31,928 nucleotides of DNA, taken from an uncultured Faecalibacterium sp. GTDB lineage: Bacteria > Bacillota > Clostridia > Oscillospirales > Ruminococcaceae. Every line of letters begins with the position of its first letter. Positions within the stretch are counted from its first letter, which is position 1. Below the pieces are notes generated by a model that was given only the letters and a program-made list of their open reading frames with translations, did no database searches and was not told the DNA's origin. Where the stretch lies: NCBI GenBank assembly GCA_900540455.1, contig UQGD01000025.1:1-31928 (forward strand). The letters are read 5' to 3'. The translations under genes were made by a program, and so were the position numbers. Below are positions 24,175 through 30,574 of the stretch, piece by piece.

Positions 24175-24203
24175 TTGACAGGGCGGGGACACCGTGGTAT
24201 CCT
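24175..24203 (+). promoter_or_regulatory. Promoter of the ArsR/zinc-efflux locus
   Basis: TTGACA (24175-24180), a perfect -35, lies 17 bp before TATCCT (24198-24203). The operator palindrome begins a few bases downstream, over the expected RNA start. Confidence 0.85.
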
Positions 24204-24209
24204 GAACAC

Positions 24210-24233
24210 ATGAACAGTTGAGCATATGTTCAT
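24210..24233. promoter_or_regulatory. ArsR/SmtB-type operator
   Basis: TGAGCATATGTTCA (24219-24232) is a near-perfect palindrome of the TGAA-CATATG-TTCA kind recognised by ArsR/SmtB repressors. An extra ATGAACA half-site (24210-24216) mirrors the final TGTTCAT. Binding here would block the promoter immediately upstream until zinc or a similar metal releases the repressor. Confidence 0.8.
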
Positions 24234-24256
24234 CGCAACAAAAAGGAGGGACCTTT

Positions 24257-24580
24257 ATGCAGCAGGAGCATCTGCCCCCCGCACCGGAGGGGACTGTGCC
24301 GGAGGATGAGGTGCTGTACGCTTTGGCGGATCTGTTCCGGGTCTTTGGAGACTCATCCCGGATCAAGATCCTCTATGCTTTGCACGACACCGAACTTTGT
24401 GTGCAGGATATCGCCGCCGCAGTGCAGATGAGCCAGTCGGCGGTCAGCCATCAGCTCCGGGTGCTGAAGGACTCCAAGCTGGTGCGTTTCCGCCGGGAAG
24501 GCAAGACCGTATACTACGCGCTGGACGATGACCATGTGCGCAGCATCCTTTCAATGGGGATGGAACACGTAGAGGAATGA
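24257..24580 (+). CDS. ArsR/SmtB-family metal-sensing repressor
   Basis: This 107-residue winged-helix repressor should release DNA on binding zinc, cadmium or a related ion. The recognition helix is QSAVSHQLRVLKDSKLV, followed by the wing RREGKTVYYAL. The alpha-5 metal site is complete: D91-x-H93, then H104 and E107, with the same spacing as D104/H106/H117/E120 of SmtB. The alpha-3 site is reduced to one cysteine (ELCVQD, where CadC has two), so zinc sensing of the SmtB/CzrA type is favoured over CadC-type cadmium sensing. The start ATG at 24257 follows AAGGAGGG. It heads the efflux locus and should control itself and the next genes. Confidence 0.93.
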   Translation: MQQEHLPPAPEGTVPEDEVLYALADLFRVFGDSSRIKILYALHDTELCVQDIAAAVQMSQSAVSHQLRVLKDSKLVRFRREGKTVYYALDDDHVRSILSMGMEHVEE

Positions 24581-24629
24581 CCGGCAGCCCCGCTGCCGTC
24601 ATAAAAAACAGAAAGGCTGGACTCTTATT

Positions 24630-24851
24630 ATGAAAAAGACCTATAAGATCGAAGTGGACTGCGCCAACTGCGCTGCCAAGATGGAACAGGCTGCCGCCGG
24701 TGTGTCCGGTGTGGCAAACGCAACGGTCAGCTTTATGACCCAGAAGATGAATGTGGAGTTTGCGGAGGGCGTTGACCCCCACGCCACGATGCAGAATGTG
24801 CTGGCCGCCTGCAAAAAGGTGGAGGACGACTGCGAGATCTTCGGGATCTGA
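24630..24851 (+). CDS. Free-standing HMA metal-binding protein (chaperone)
   Basis: This 73-residue heavy-metal-associated domain has a ferredoxin-like fold, with the binding loop DCANCAAKME (C11 and C14). The acidic residue just before the first cysteine (D10) is typical of zinc or cadmium ATPase HMA domains rather than copper chaperones, which usually have GMTC. The start ATG at 24630 has a modest AAAGG upstream. It lies between the repressor and the ATPase, and that ATPase lacks its own N-terminal HMA, so this protein probably works with it in trans. Its 3' end is followed by a hairpin. Confidence 0.88.
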   Translation: MKKTYKIEVDCANCAAKMEQAAAGVSGVANATVSFMTQKMNVEFAEGVDPHATMQNVLAACKKVEDDCEIFGI

Positions 24852-24868
24852 GCAGATTCGAGCAGACG

Positions 24869-24900
24869 GCCCCGTTTTTGCAACAGAAACGGGGCTGTTT
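24869..24900 (+). terminator. Hairpin after the HMA gene
   Basis: GCCCCGTTT (24869-24877) pairs with AAACGGGGC (24887-24895), followed by TGTTTTGCG. The stem is strong but the T-run weak, so some transcription may continue into the ATPase gene. Confidence 0.6.
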
Positions 24901-24919
24901 TGCGCTCAAAATCCATGAG

Positions 24920-25017
24920 TTTTCAACATTTTCCACGGTGTTTTCCACTGTGGATGTGAAAAACCCAAAAATAAAACGGAAAAAAGTCTTTTTCTGGAAG
25001 AAAAACTTTGTGGAAAA
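24920..25017. repeat. Cluster of DnaA-box-like nonamers
   Basis: Five sites resemble TTATCCACA: TTTTCAACA (24920-24928), TTTTCCACG (24929-24937), TTTTCCACT (24941-24949), and on the minus strand ACATCCACA (24949-24957) and TTTTCCACA (25009-25017). Each differs from consensus by one or two bases. An A-rich stretch lies between the last two. No replication gene is nearby, so any DnaA role is speculative; the repeats may simply reflect the local TTTTCCAC sequence. Confidence 0.35.
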
Positions 25018-25065
25018 ATCGGGGAAAAACTGTACGGCCCTTTTGAACAGGGAGGAGAGCCTGCC

Positions 25066-26943
25066 ATGAACAAGAAACAAAAAAAGAACCTGCGCCGTAT
25101 TCTGATCGCCCTGGCGCTGGTGATCGCAGCGGCATTTCTGCCGCCGCTGCCCGATGCCGTCCGGCTGGTGGTTTATCTGGTGCCCTATTTTGTGGTGGGC
25201 TGGGATGTGCTGCGCAAGGCGGTCATCGGTGTGCGCAACCGCCAGCCCTTTGACGAGTGCTTCCTGATGGCGGTGGCTACAGTGGGCGCATTCCTGCTGG
25301 GAGAATATGCAGAGGCTTGTGCCGTCATGCTGTTCTACCAGGTGGGCGAGCTGTTCCAGTCGGTGGCAGTGGGCAAGAGCCGCCGCAGCATCGCTGCGCT
25401 GATGGATATCCGCCCGGATTACGCCAACCTCTGCCAGCCGGACGGCACCGTTGCCCAGGTGGACCCGGAGGAGGTGCCGGTGGGCGCTGAGATCCAGGTG
25501 CAGCCCGGCGAGCGGGTGCCCCTGGATGGCGTGGTGCTGGAGGGCACGTCGGCGCTGAACACCGCCGCCCTTACCGGCGAGAGCCTGCCCCGGGATGTGG
25601 AGCCCGGCGCCAACGTGATCAGCGGCTGCGTCAATATGACCGGTCTGCTGCGGGTGCGCACCACCAAGCCCTATGGCGAATCCACCGTGGCGAAGATCCT
25701 GGATCTGGTGGAGAATTCCAGCATGAAAAAAGCCCGGGCGGAGAATTTTATTGCTCGGTTTGCCCGGGTGTATACGCCGGCAGTCTGCTATGCTGCGCTG
25801 GCGCTGGCGGTGCTACCCCCGGTGGTGCTGATGCTGCTGGGTCAGCCTGCACAGCTGGGAGATTGGATCTACCGGGCGCTGACCTTCCTGGTCATCTCCT
25901 GCCCCTGTGCCTTGGTCATCTCGGTCCCCCTCAGCTTCTTTGGCGGCATCGGCGGTGCCAGTGCCCGCGGCATCCTGGTCAAGGGTTCCACCTATCTGGA
26001 GGAGCTGTCCAAGGCGGAGATCGTGGTCTTTGATAAGACCGGTACCCTGACCCAGGGCGCTTTCCATGTGACCGAGGTCTGCCCCGCAGAGGGCATCACC
26101 CGGGAGCAGCTGCTGGAGTCGGCTGCCCTGATCGAAAGCTGGTCCAAGCACCCCATCGCCCAGAGCATCCGGGAAAGCTGGGCTCAGCCCCTGGACGCCG
26201 CCCGCATCACCGATGTGGAGGAGCTGGGCGGACACGGCATCCAGGCTAAGCTGGATGGCCGCCCCGCTGCCGCAGGCAATGCCCGCCTGATGGAAAAGCT
26301 GGGCCTGACCGTCCCCGCTGTAAACCAGGCAGGCACGGTGGTGCATCTGGCGCTGGATGGCCGCTACGCCGGGTATCTGTGCATTGCGGATACCGTCAAG
26401 CCCACCAGCCAGAAGGCCATTGCCGGGCTGAAAAAGGCCGGTGTGCGCCGCACCGTGATGCTGACCGGCGATGCAGAGCCGGTGGCGGCTGCAGTAGCCC
26501 AGCAGCTGGGTCTGGACGAATACCATGCCGGGCTGCTGCCGGGGGATAAGGTGGACCAGGTAGAAAAACTGCTGGAAGAGCGTTCGCCCTCCGGACGGCT
26601 GGTCTTTGTGGGCGACGGCATCAACGATGCGCCGGTGCTGTCCCGTGCAGATATCGGCATTGCAATGGGTGCGCTGGGGTCGGATGCTGCCATTGAAGCC
26701 GCAGACGTGGTGCTGATGGACGACGACCCGGCTAAGATCACGCTGGCTATGCGGATCGCCCGCCGGACCCTGAACATCGTACATCAGAACATCGTCTTTG
26801 CCCTGGGTGTCAAGGCGGTCTGCCTGGTGCTGGGAGCCGCGGGCATCGGCGGGATGTGGATCGCCATTTTTGCAGATGTGGGTGTTACGGTGCTGGCTGT
26901 GCTGAACGCAGTGCGGGCACTGTATACAAAGGATCTGCACTAA
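25066..26943 (+). CDS. zntA: Zinc/cadmium-exporting P1B-type ATPase (ZntA/CadA type)
   Basis: This 625-residue membrane pump exports divalent metals using ATP. In order it shows an actuator loop with the ALTGES motif, a metal-binding helix with C279-P280-C281, phosphorylation site D323 in DKTGTLT, the P1B nucleotide-site SKHPIAQSI, and the hinge VGDGINDAP. The final helix contains DVGVTVLAVLNAVRAL, whose aspartate is the diagnostic zinc/cadmium/lead ligand of P1B-2 pumps. Typical ZntA proteins carry an N-terminal HMA domain; this one starts directly with membrane helices, and the HMA is a separate upstream gene. The start ATG at 25066 follows GGGAGGAG. The gene is probably controlled by the ArsR repressor at the head of the locus. 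Confidence 0.95.
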   Translation: MNKKQKKNLRRILIALALVIAAAFLPPLPDAVRLVVYLVPYFVVGWDVLRKAVIGVRNRQPFDECFLMAVATVGAFLLGEYAEACAVMLFYQVGELFQSVAVGKSRRSIAALMDIRPDYANLCQPDGTVAQVDPEEVPVGAEIQVQPGERVPLDGVVLEGTSALNTAALTGESLPRDVEPGANVISGCVNMTGLLRVRTTKPYGESTVAKILDLVENSSMKKARAENFIARFARVYTPAVCYAALALAVLPPVVLMLLGQPAQLGDWIYRALTFLVISCPCALVISVPLSFFGGIGGASARGILVKGSTYLEELSKAEIVVFDKTGTLTQGAFHVTEVCPAEGITREQLLESAALIESWSKHPIAQSIRESWAQPLDAARITDVEELGGHGIQAKLDGRPAAAGNARLMEKLGLTVPAVNQAGTVVHLALDGRYAGYLCIADTVKPTSQKAIAGLKKAGVRRTVMLTGDAEPVAAAVAQQLGLDEYHAGLLPGDKVDQVEKLLEERSPSGRLVFVGDGINDAPVLSRADIGIAMGALGSDAAIEAADVVLMDDDPAKITLAMRIARRTLNIVHQNIVFALGVKAVCLVLGAAGIGGMWIAIFADVGVTVLAVLNAVRALYTKDLH

Positions 26944-26961
26944 GTCAAAAAACGCTGCTGC

Positions 26962-27000
26962 GCCCTCGTCGGAGCTTTTGCCCCGGCGGGGGCGTTTTTT
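26962..27000 (+). terminator. Terminator of the zinc-efflux locus
   Basis: GCCCTCGTCGG (26962-26972) pairs with CCGGCGGGGGC (26983-26993), using two G-T wobbles, and is followed by six T residues. Confidence 0.8.
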
Positions 27001-27041
27001 GCTCGAAATCGGCAAAAAATTAACAACATGCTCGAAAACAC

Positions 27042-27070
27042 TTGACAGATGTAGAAAGAATATGTACATT
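27042..27070 (+). promoter_or_regulatory. Candidate promoter of the SDR gene
   Basis: TTGACA (27042-27047) lies 17 bp before TACATT (27065-27070). This would give a leader of about 110 bases, containing a small GCCCC-cgt-GGGGC hairpin. A second possible -10 (TATAAT near 27165) lies close to the gene but lacks a good -35. Confidence 0.45.
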
Positions 27071-27186
27071 AGTTGTGATTAAGACGCATCTGAAAACCCC
27101 AAAATGCAACAAAGCCCCCGTGGGGCCGCACTGGGAGGCTGTCAGATACATCCTAAAAAGAACGTATAATATGTCAAGGAGGAAGA

Positions 27187-27936
27187 ATGGATATGCTGAA
27201 AGGCAAAGTGGCCGTTGTTACCGGCGGCACCCGAGGGATCGGGTATTCGATCGTAGAGACCTTCCTGCGCAACGGCGCAACGGTGGTGCTGCTGGGCTCC
27301 CGCCAGGAGACGGTGGATAAGGCTCTGGCCTCCCTGAAAGAGGCTGACCCGGCCTGGCCGGTGGAGGGCTTTGCCCCGAAGCTGGACGATTACAACGCCA
27401 TGCGGGAGCTGTTTGCCCAGCTGCATGAAAAGTATGGCCGCATCGATATCCTGGTGAACAACGCCGGTGTCTCTGCCCGGGAGAGCCTGTACACCTACGA
27501 CCCCACCGACTTTGACCGGGTCATGGACCTGAACGTCAACTCGGTGTTCTACGCCTGCCGTGCCGTGGCCCCCATCATGAAGGCACAGGGCGGCGGTGTG
27601 ATCCTGAACACCAGCTCCATGGTCAGCCTGTATGGCCAGGCCGCCGGCGCTGCCTACCCCACCAGTAAGTGGGCCATCAACGGCCTGACCAAGAGCCTGG
27701 CCCGTGAGCTTGGCCCCGACGGCATCCGTGTGAACGCAGTGGCCCCCGGTGTCACCCGCACCGATATGGTGGCCGCCCTGCCCAAGGAGATGGTGGACCG
27801 CATCAGTGCCCCCATCCCCCTGCGCCGCATGGGCGAGCCGGAGGAAGTGGCCAACGCCTTCCTCTTCCTGGCCAGCGATATGGCCAGCTATATCACCGGC
27901 GCAGTCCTCAGCGTGGACGGCGCAGCCATGAGCTGA
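27187..27936 (+). CDS. Short-chain dehydrogenase/reductase (SDR, FabG-like)
   Basis: This 249-residue classical SDR oxidoreductase uses NAD(P)H. The cofactor loop TGGTRGIG (12-19), the NNAG motif (91-94) and the catalytic S144, Y157 and K161 are all present with normal spacing. The arginine in LLGSRQ after the second strand suggests a preference for NADP(H). AAGGAGG precedes two possible starts, ATG 27187 and ATG 27193. The gene stands alone between two terminators. The family spans 3-oxoacyl-ACP reductases, sugar alcohol dehydrogenases and hydroxysteroid dehydrogenases; nothing in the surroundings indicates which, so no specific substrate is assigned. Confidence 0.92.
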   Translation: MDMLKGKVAVVTGGTRGIGYSIVETFLRNGATVVLLGSRQETVDKALASLKEADPAWPVEGFAPKLDDYNAMRELFAQLHEKYGRIDILVNNAGVSARESLYTYDPTDFDRVMDLNVNSVFYACRAVAPIMKAQGGGVILNTSSMVSLYGQAAGAAYPTSKWAINGLTKSLARELGPDGIRVNAVAPGVTRTDMVAALPKEMVDRISAPIPLRRMGEPEEVANAFLFLASDMASYITGAVLSVDGAAMS

Positions 27937-27954
27937 TAAAACCCCTAAAAACAG

Positions 27955-27990
27955 CAGATGCCTCCCCAGCCGGGGAGGCATCTGTTTTTT
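27955..27990 (+). terminator. Terminator of the SDR gene
   Basis: A perfect 13-bp stem (27955-27967 with 27972-27984), a four-base loop and six T residues make this a textbook intrinsic terminator. It lies between convergent genes and may partly serve the minus-strand neighbour. Confidence 0.93.
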
Positions 27991-28000
27991 GTCTAAACGC

Positions 28001-28615
28001 TCATGCACTCACTTGCAGGGCCTGCGCCAAAAACTCCGCCTGCTCCTGGCTGACCTGCGCTGCGTCCAATTCTATTGCAGCAAAGACCCCCTGCTCGGAA
28101 TTGTGGGATAAGATGCCCCAGTTTTGCTGCTGCGGTGCGTCGGCGCCGTCCTGGTACAGCACCTGGGTCAGGAGGGTGCTGCCCGTGTCCGTCTGGCAGA
28201 AAGGCTGCGTGGCGGCATCCACCGCAAAACGGTAGACCGAACCCATGCGCACGCTCGCATAGATTGCAGCCGGGTTCTCCCCCTCGGCAGGGTCATAGGC
28301 TTGGCAGCCGACAGCGCCCACCAGGTCGCCGTCCTCGTTTTGCAGGATATAGAGGACAGAGGGGAGGGTGAGCAGAAGCGGGTCGGGCCTCTGCTGGGCT
28401 TTGGCGGCCTGCCAGCCTGCGGGCAGCTGGAGGTGCACCTGGATCTTCTGCTCACCCATCGCAAAGGGGAGGGTCACGCTCTGCGGCGCTTGCGGCCTGC
28501 GCCCCCGGCTTTGAAAAAAGAGGAGGCCCAAGCAGCCGAGAAGCAGAAGGGCGCAAACCAAAACGAAGAGCCGGGACCTTTTTTGCTGGGGGGACTGTGT
28601 GTTGTACGGTTTCAT
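28001..28615 (-). CDS. Hypothetical membrane-anchored protein
   Basis: This 204-residue protein has a basic N-terminus, one hydrophobic segment (about 15-34, LFVLVCALLLLGCLGLLFF) and a soluble remainder that should lie outside the cell. The outer part is mostly predicted strand, including QSVTLPFAMGEQKIQVHLQL and LPSVLYILQNEDGDLVGAVG, and resembles no family I recognise. The start has only a weak AAAGAAA upstream, so the exact start is uncertain. It lies downstream of another unknown membrane protein on the same strand with a gap of 54 bases, so the two may form an operon. Confidence 0.7.
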   Translation of the reverse strand: MKPYNTQSPQQKRSRLFVLVCALLLLGCLGLLFFQSRGRRPQAPQSVTLPFAMGEQKIQVHLQLPAGWQAAKAQQRPDPLLLTLPSVLYILQNEDGDLVGAVGCQAYDPAEGENPAAIYASVRMGSVYRFAVDAATQPFCQTDTGSTLLTQVLYQDGADAPQQQNWGILSHNSEQGVFAAIELDAAQVSQEQAEFLAQALQVSA

Positions 28616-28669
28616 GTTTCTTTATGATGGCTTTGTGTGGGGGATGTTCGGGATACAGCCAAGCGGGCC

Positions 28670-29074
28670 TTATACCTTGAAAAAATACCAGAAAAGGACC
28701 ACCGCCAGGCCCAGGACGAACAGGGCCACCGTCCCCGCCATGTAGCGCTGCAAGCGGGCCTGCAGCTCGATGGGGTCCACATATTCGGCCTTGAACAGCT
28801 TCATTGCCGCCTGGCGGAACTCCTCCAGGCTCTCTTCCTTTACATGGGCGTGCTTCACGATCCATTGGGGCTTGTACAGCAGGCTGTACATTGCGCCGTA
28901 GACCGTGATGCACAGATCAAAAAGCAGAAACAGCCCAAGCGCTACCCGAAACGCAATGGAATAATACGGCTCCAGCTCGTGGCCGTGAAACCACAAGAAC
29001 TCCGCAAGCGTGATCTGCCCCAGCGAATAGGAACAGAAAACCACCCGGATGAATTCACTAATAAAATCCAGCAT
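28670..29074 (-). CDS. Hypothetical membrane protein
   Basis: This 134-residue protein has about three hydrophobic segments (about 38-65 as one long or two short, and 111-132) separated by a charged helical region, KEESLEEFRQAAMKLFKAEY, presumably cytoplasmic. No family is recognised. The start ATG at 29074 has AAGGGG upstream. It is divergent from the XRE/TPR regulator and shares its upstream region, so it and the following gene are possible regulatory targets; this is inferred from position only. Confidence 0.7.
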   Translation of the reverse strand: MLDFISEFIRVVFCSYSLGQITLAEFLWFHGHELEPYYSIAFRVALGLFLLFDLCITVYGAMYSLLYKPQWIVKHAHVKEESLEEFRQAAMKLFKAEYVDPIELQARLQRYMAGTVALFVLGLAVVLFWYFFKV

Positions 29075-29191
29075 TGTGCGTGCCCCTTAGTATGTGAAAT
29101 TCAGAACGAAACGATGGGATGGAAATTCGATGGTTTATAAATCTGCATTGGTATCACCCGCCGTATCAAAAATTTGCACGGAATGCTAAGT

Positions 29192-29217
29192 ACTTTCCCG
29201 GTAAAAGATGCTATAAT
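29192..29217 (+). promoter_or_regulatory. Extended -10 promoter of the XRE/TPR regulator
   Basis: TG-C-TATAAT (29209-29217) is an extended -10 element with a consensus hexamer and no good -35. ACTTTCC (29192-29198) lies just upstream and recurs in the promoter of the peptide gene at 30462-30468. Confidence 0.6.
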
Positions 29218-29254
29218 GAAAAAATAAGCCGGAATCGAACAAGGAGGTAAGCTT

Positions 29255-30205
29255 ATGCCAACGATGTTTGTGGGGGACTATATCAAACGCCGCCGCAAGG
29301 AACTGGAACTGACACAAGAGCAGCTGTGTGAAGGCATCTGCGATGCAACAACGGTTTCTCGCCTTGAGACTGGCTTTCAGGCACCACGGCGCACGATACT
29401 CAACGCCCTGCTGCAGCGGCTGGGCCTGCCTGATACCCGTTATTTTGCGGTGGTGACAAAAAGCGAGCTGGACTTGGAAACGCTGGAAAAAGAGATCGTT
29501 GCCTGTCATGTACAAAAACATTGGCAGGAGGGCTGGGCGAAGCTTGAGAAGCTGCGGGAGATAGCGGAGCCAGAAGACACTCTGACCTGGCAGTTTATCC
29601 TGCGCAGTGAGGCGCTGCTGGGAGGGCGTACCGGGCGCTATACCTATGACCAGCAGCGGGAACGTTTGCTCTGCGCCCTGCGTCTGACCGTGCCGCGCTT
29701 TACACTGGAGAGTATAGACCAGTTTTTGTATACGGTAGAAGAGATCAAGATACTGAATCAAATTGCCAACAGCTATTCTCGCTCTGGCCAGCTGGAGCAA
29801 ACGCAAAAGATCCAACGTGCGCTGGTAGAATATGTTCGTATCCACTATCAGGAGCTGTTGGAGCAAAGCGAGCTTCTTTCTATGCTGCTGCAAAACTATG
29901 CACACACCCTGTGCCGGAAAAAGGAGTATAAAGCAAGCATTGCCGTATGCGAAGAGGGGAGAAAAGCAAGCTTGCAGTATGGACATTGCCGGTATTTCCC
30001 GGCATTTTTTGCGATCATGGCGGAGTGCTATTTTTTTCTGGAAGACCCTGCATCCAGTGCGGACTGCTATATCAAGGCATATTACTTGTATGAGACTACA
30101 GAGGACTGGGAGAATCTTCAGCTGATCCGTCAGGAAGCAAAGGAACGATTAGGACTGGCGCTTCCAGTGGATCAGACACAGTCATCGGTCAGATCAATAA
30201 GGTAA
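29255..30205 (+). CDS. XRE-type regulator with TPR-like C-terminus (RRNPP-like)
   Basis: This 316-residue regulator has an N-terminal XRE helix-turn-helix (about residues 6-58; YIKRRRKELELTQEQLCEGI, then DATTVSRLETG) and a long helical C-terminal region (about 70-300) of TPR-like repeats, such as QIANSYSRSGQLEQTQKIQ and CYFFLEDPASSADCYIKAYY. This is the architecture of RRNPP receptors (Rgg, PlcR, NprR, PrgX), which bind a re-imported peptide in the TPR groove. The start ATG at 29255 follows AAGGAGG seven bases away. Its 3' end overlaps, by 34 bases, a convergent small gene encoding a secreted peptide precursor. Binding of that peptide is an inference; other XRE/TPR proteins sense different ligands. 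Confidence 0.88.
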   Translation: MPTMFVGDYIKRRRKELELTQEQLCEGICDATTVSRLETGFQAPRRTILNALLQRLGLPDTRYFAVVTKSELDLETLEKEIVACHVQKHWQEGWAKLEKLREIAEPEDTLTWQFILRSEALLGGRTGRYTYDQQRERLLCALRLTVPRFTLESIDQFLYTVEEIKILNQIANSYSRSGQLEQTQKIQRALVEYVRIHYQELLEQSELLSMLLQNYAHTLCRKKEYKASIAVCEEGRKASLQYGHCRYFPAFFAIMAECYFFLEDPASSADCYIKAYYLYETTEDWENLQLIRQEAKERLGLALPVDQTQSSVRSIR

Positions 30206-30372
30206 AACTGTACCTGGGGATCGTCTTCTGCGGATTCATCCTCTTGAACAAAAGAGGGAAGCTCGCTTTTTTCTTCCGAGGAGAGTTGCTCTGAGTATTC
30301 TGCATGGATGTGCAGAGGAGAGAAGCCCATGCACAAGGACAATGCGGCAAAAGCGGCGAGGATTTTTTTCAT
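30172..30372 (-). CDS. Small secreted peptide precursor, candidate pheromone
   Basis: This is a 66-residue product with a clear signal peptide (MKKILAAFAALSLCMGFSPL, then HIHA) and a likely cleavage after HIHA at residue 24. The mature part is strongly acidic (runs such as SSEEKSE and EDESAEDD) and ends in the hydrophobic VQFYLIDLTDDCV. AAAGGAG lies eight bases before the start ATG at 30372. The gene converges on and overlaps the XRE/TPR regulator, the usual place for a cognate RRNPP signal gene. The hydrophobic C-terminus is the likeliest signalling segment. No bacteriocin modification genes are nearby. It might instead be an unrelated small secreted protein, but its gene signals are good. 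Confidence 0.75.
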   Translation of the reverse strand: MKKILAAFAALSLCMGFSPLHIHAEYSEQLSSEEKSELPSFVQEDESAEDDPQVQFYLIDLTDDCV

Positions 30373-30422
30373 AGGGATGCTCCTTTAGGATGATGCTGTG
30401 TTGAGGAAGCATTGTTTTCCTA

Positions 30423-30454
30423 ATCCTAGCAGAGACTGTCCCATGTTTCCATAG
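30423..30454 (-). promoter_or_regulatory. Promoter and candidate operator of the peptide gene
   Basis: On the minus strand, an extended -10 TGC-TAGGAT (30423-30431) lies 17 bp from a poor -35, TGGAAA (30446-30451). A dyad CTATG-GAAA-CATGG (30441-30454) sits directly on this weak -35. A weak -35 covered by a dyad is the usual form of an activator-dependent promoter. Confidence 0.55.
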
Positions 30455-30497
30455 CGTTATAGGAAAGTTCTAAAAAACGAAAAACTCCAGGAAAACG

Positions 30498-30536
30498 AAA
30501 AACTCCGGGCGGAATTTTGTCCGCACGGAGTTTTTT
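30498..30536 (-). terminator. Terminator of the asparaginase gene
   Basis: AAAAACTCCG (30498-30507) pairs with CGGAGTTTTT (30526-30535), with an inner GCGGA/TCCGC extension. On the minus strand the stem ends in a T-run. A second copy of the arm AACGAAAAACTCC lies at 30476-30488. Confidence 0.82.
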
Positions 30537-30574
30537 GGCGATAAAATACAAGGGGGATAAAAGCGCCGCCTCGC

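Noticed and set aside
24920..25017. Chromosomal replication origin
   Set aside because: The DnaA-like boxes are imperfect, and no dnaA, dnaN or rpmH lies nearby, so only a box cluster is reported.
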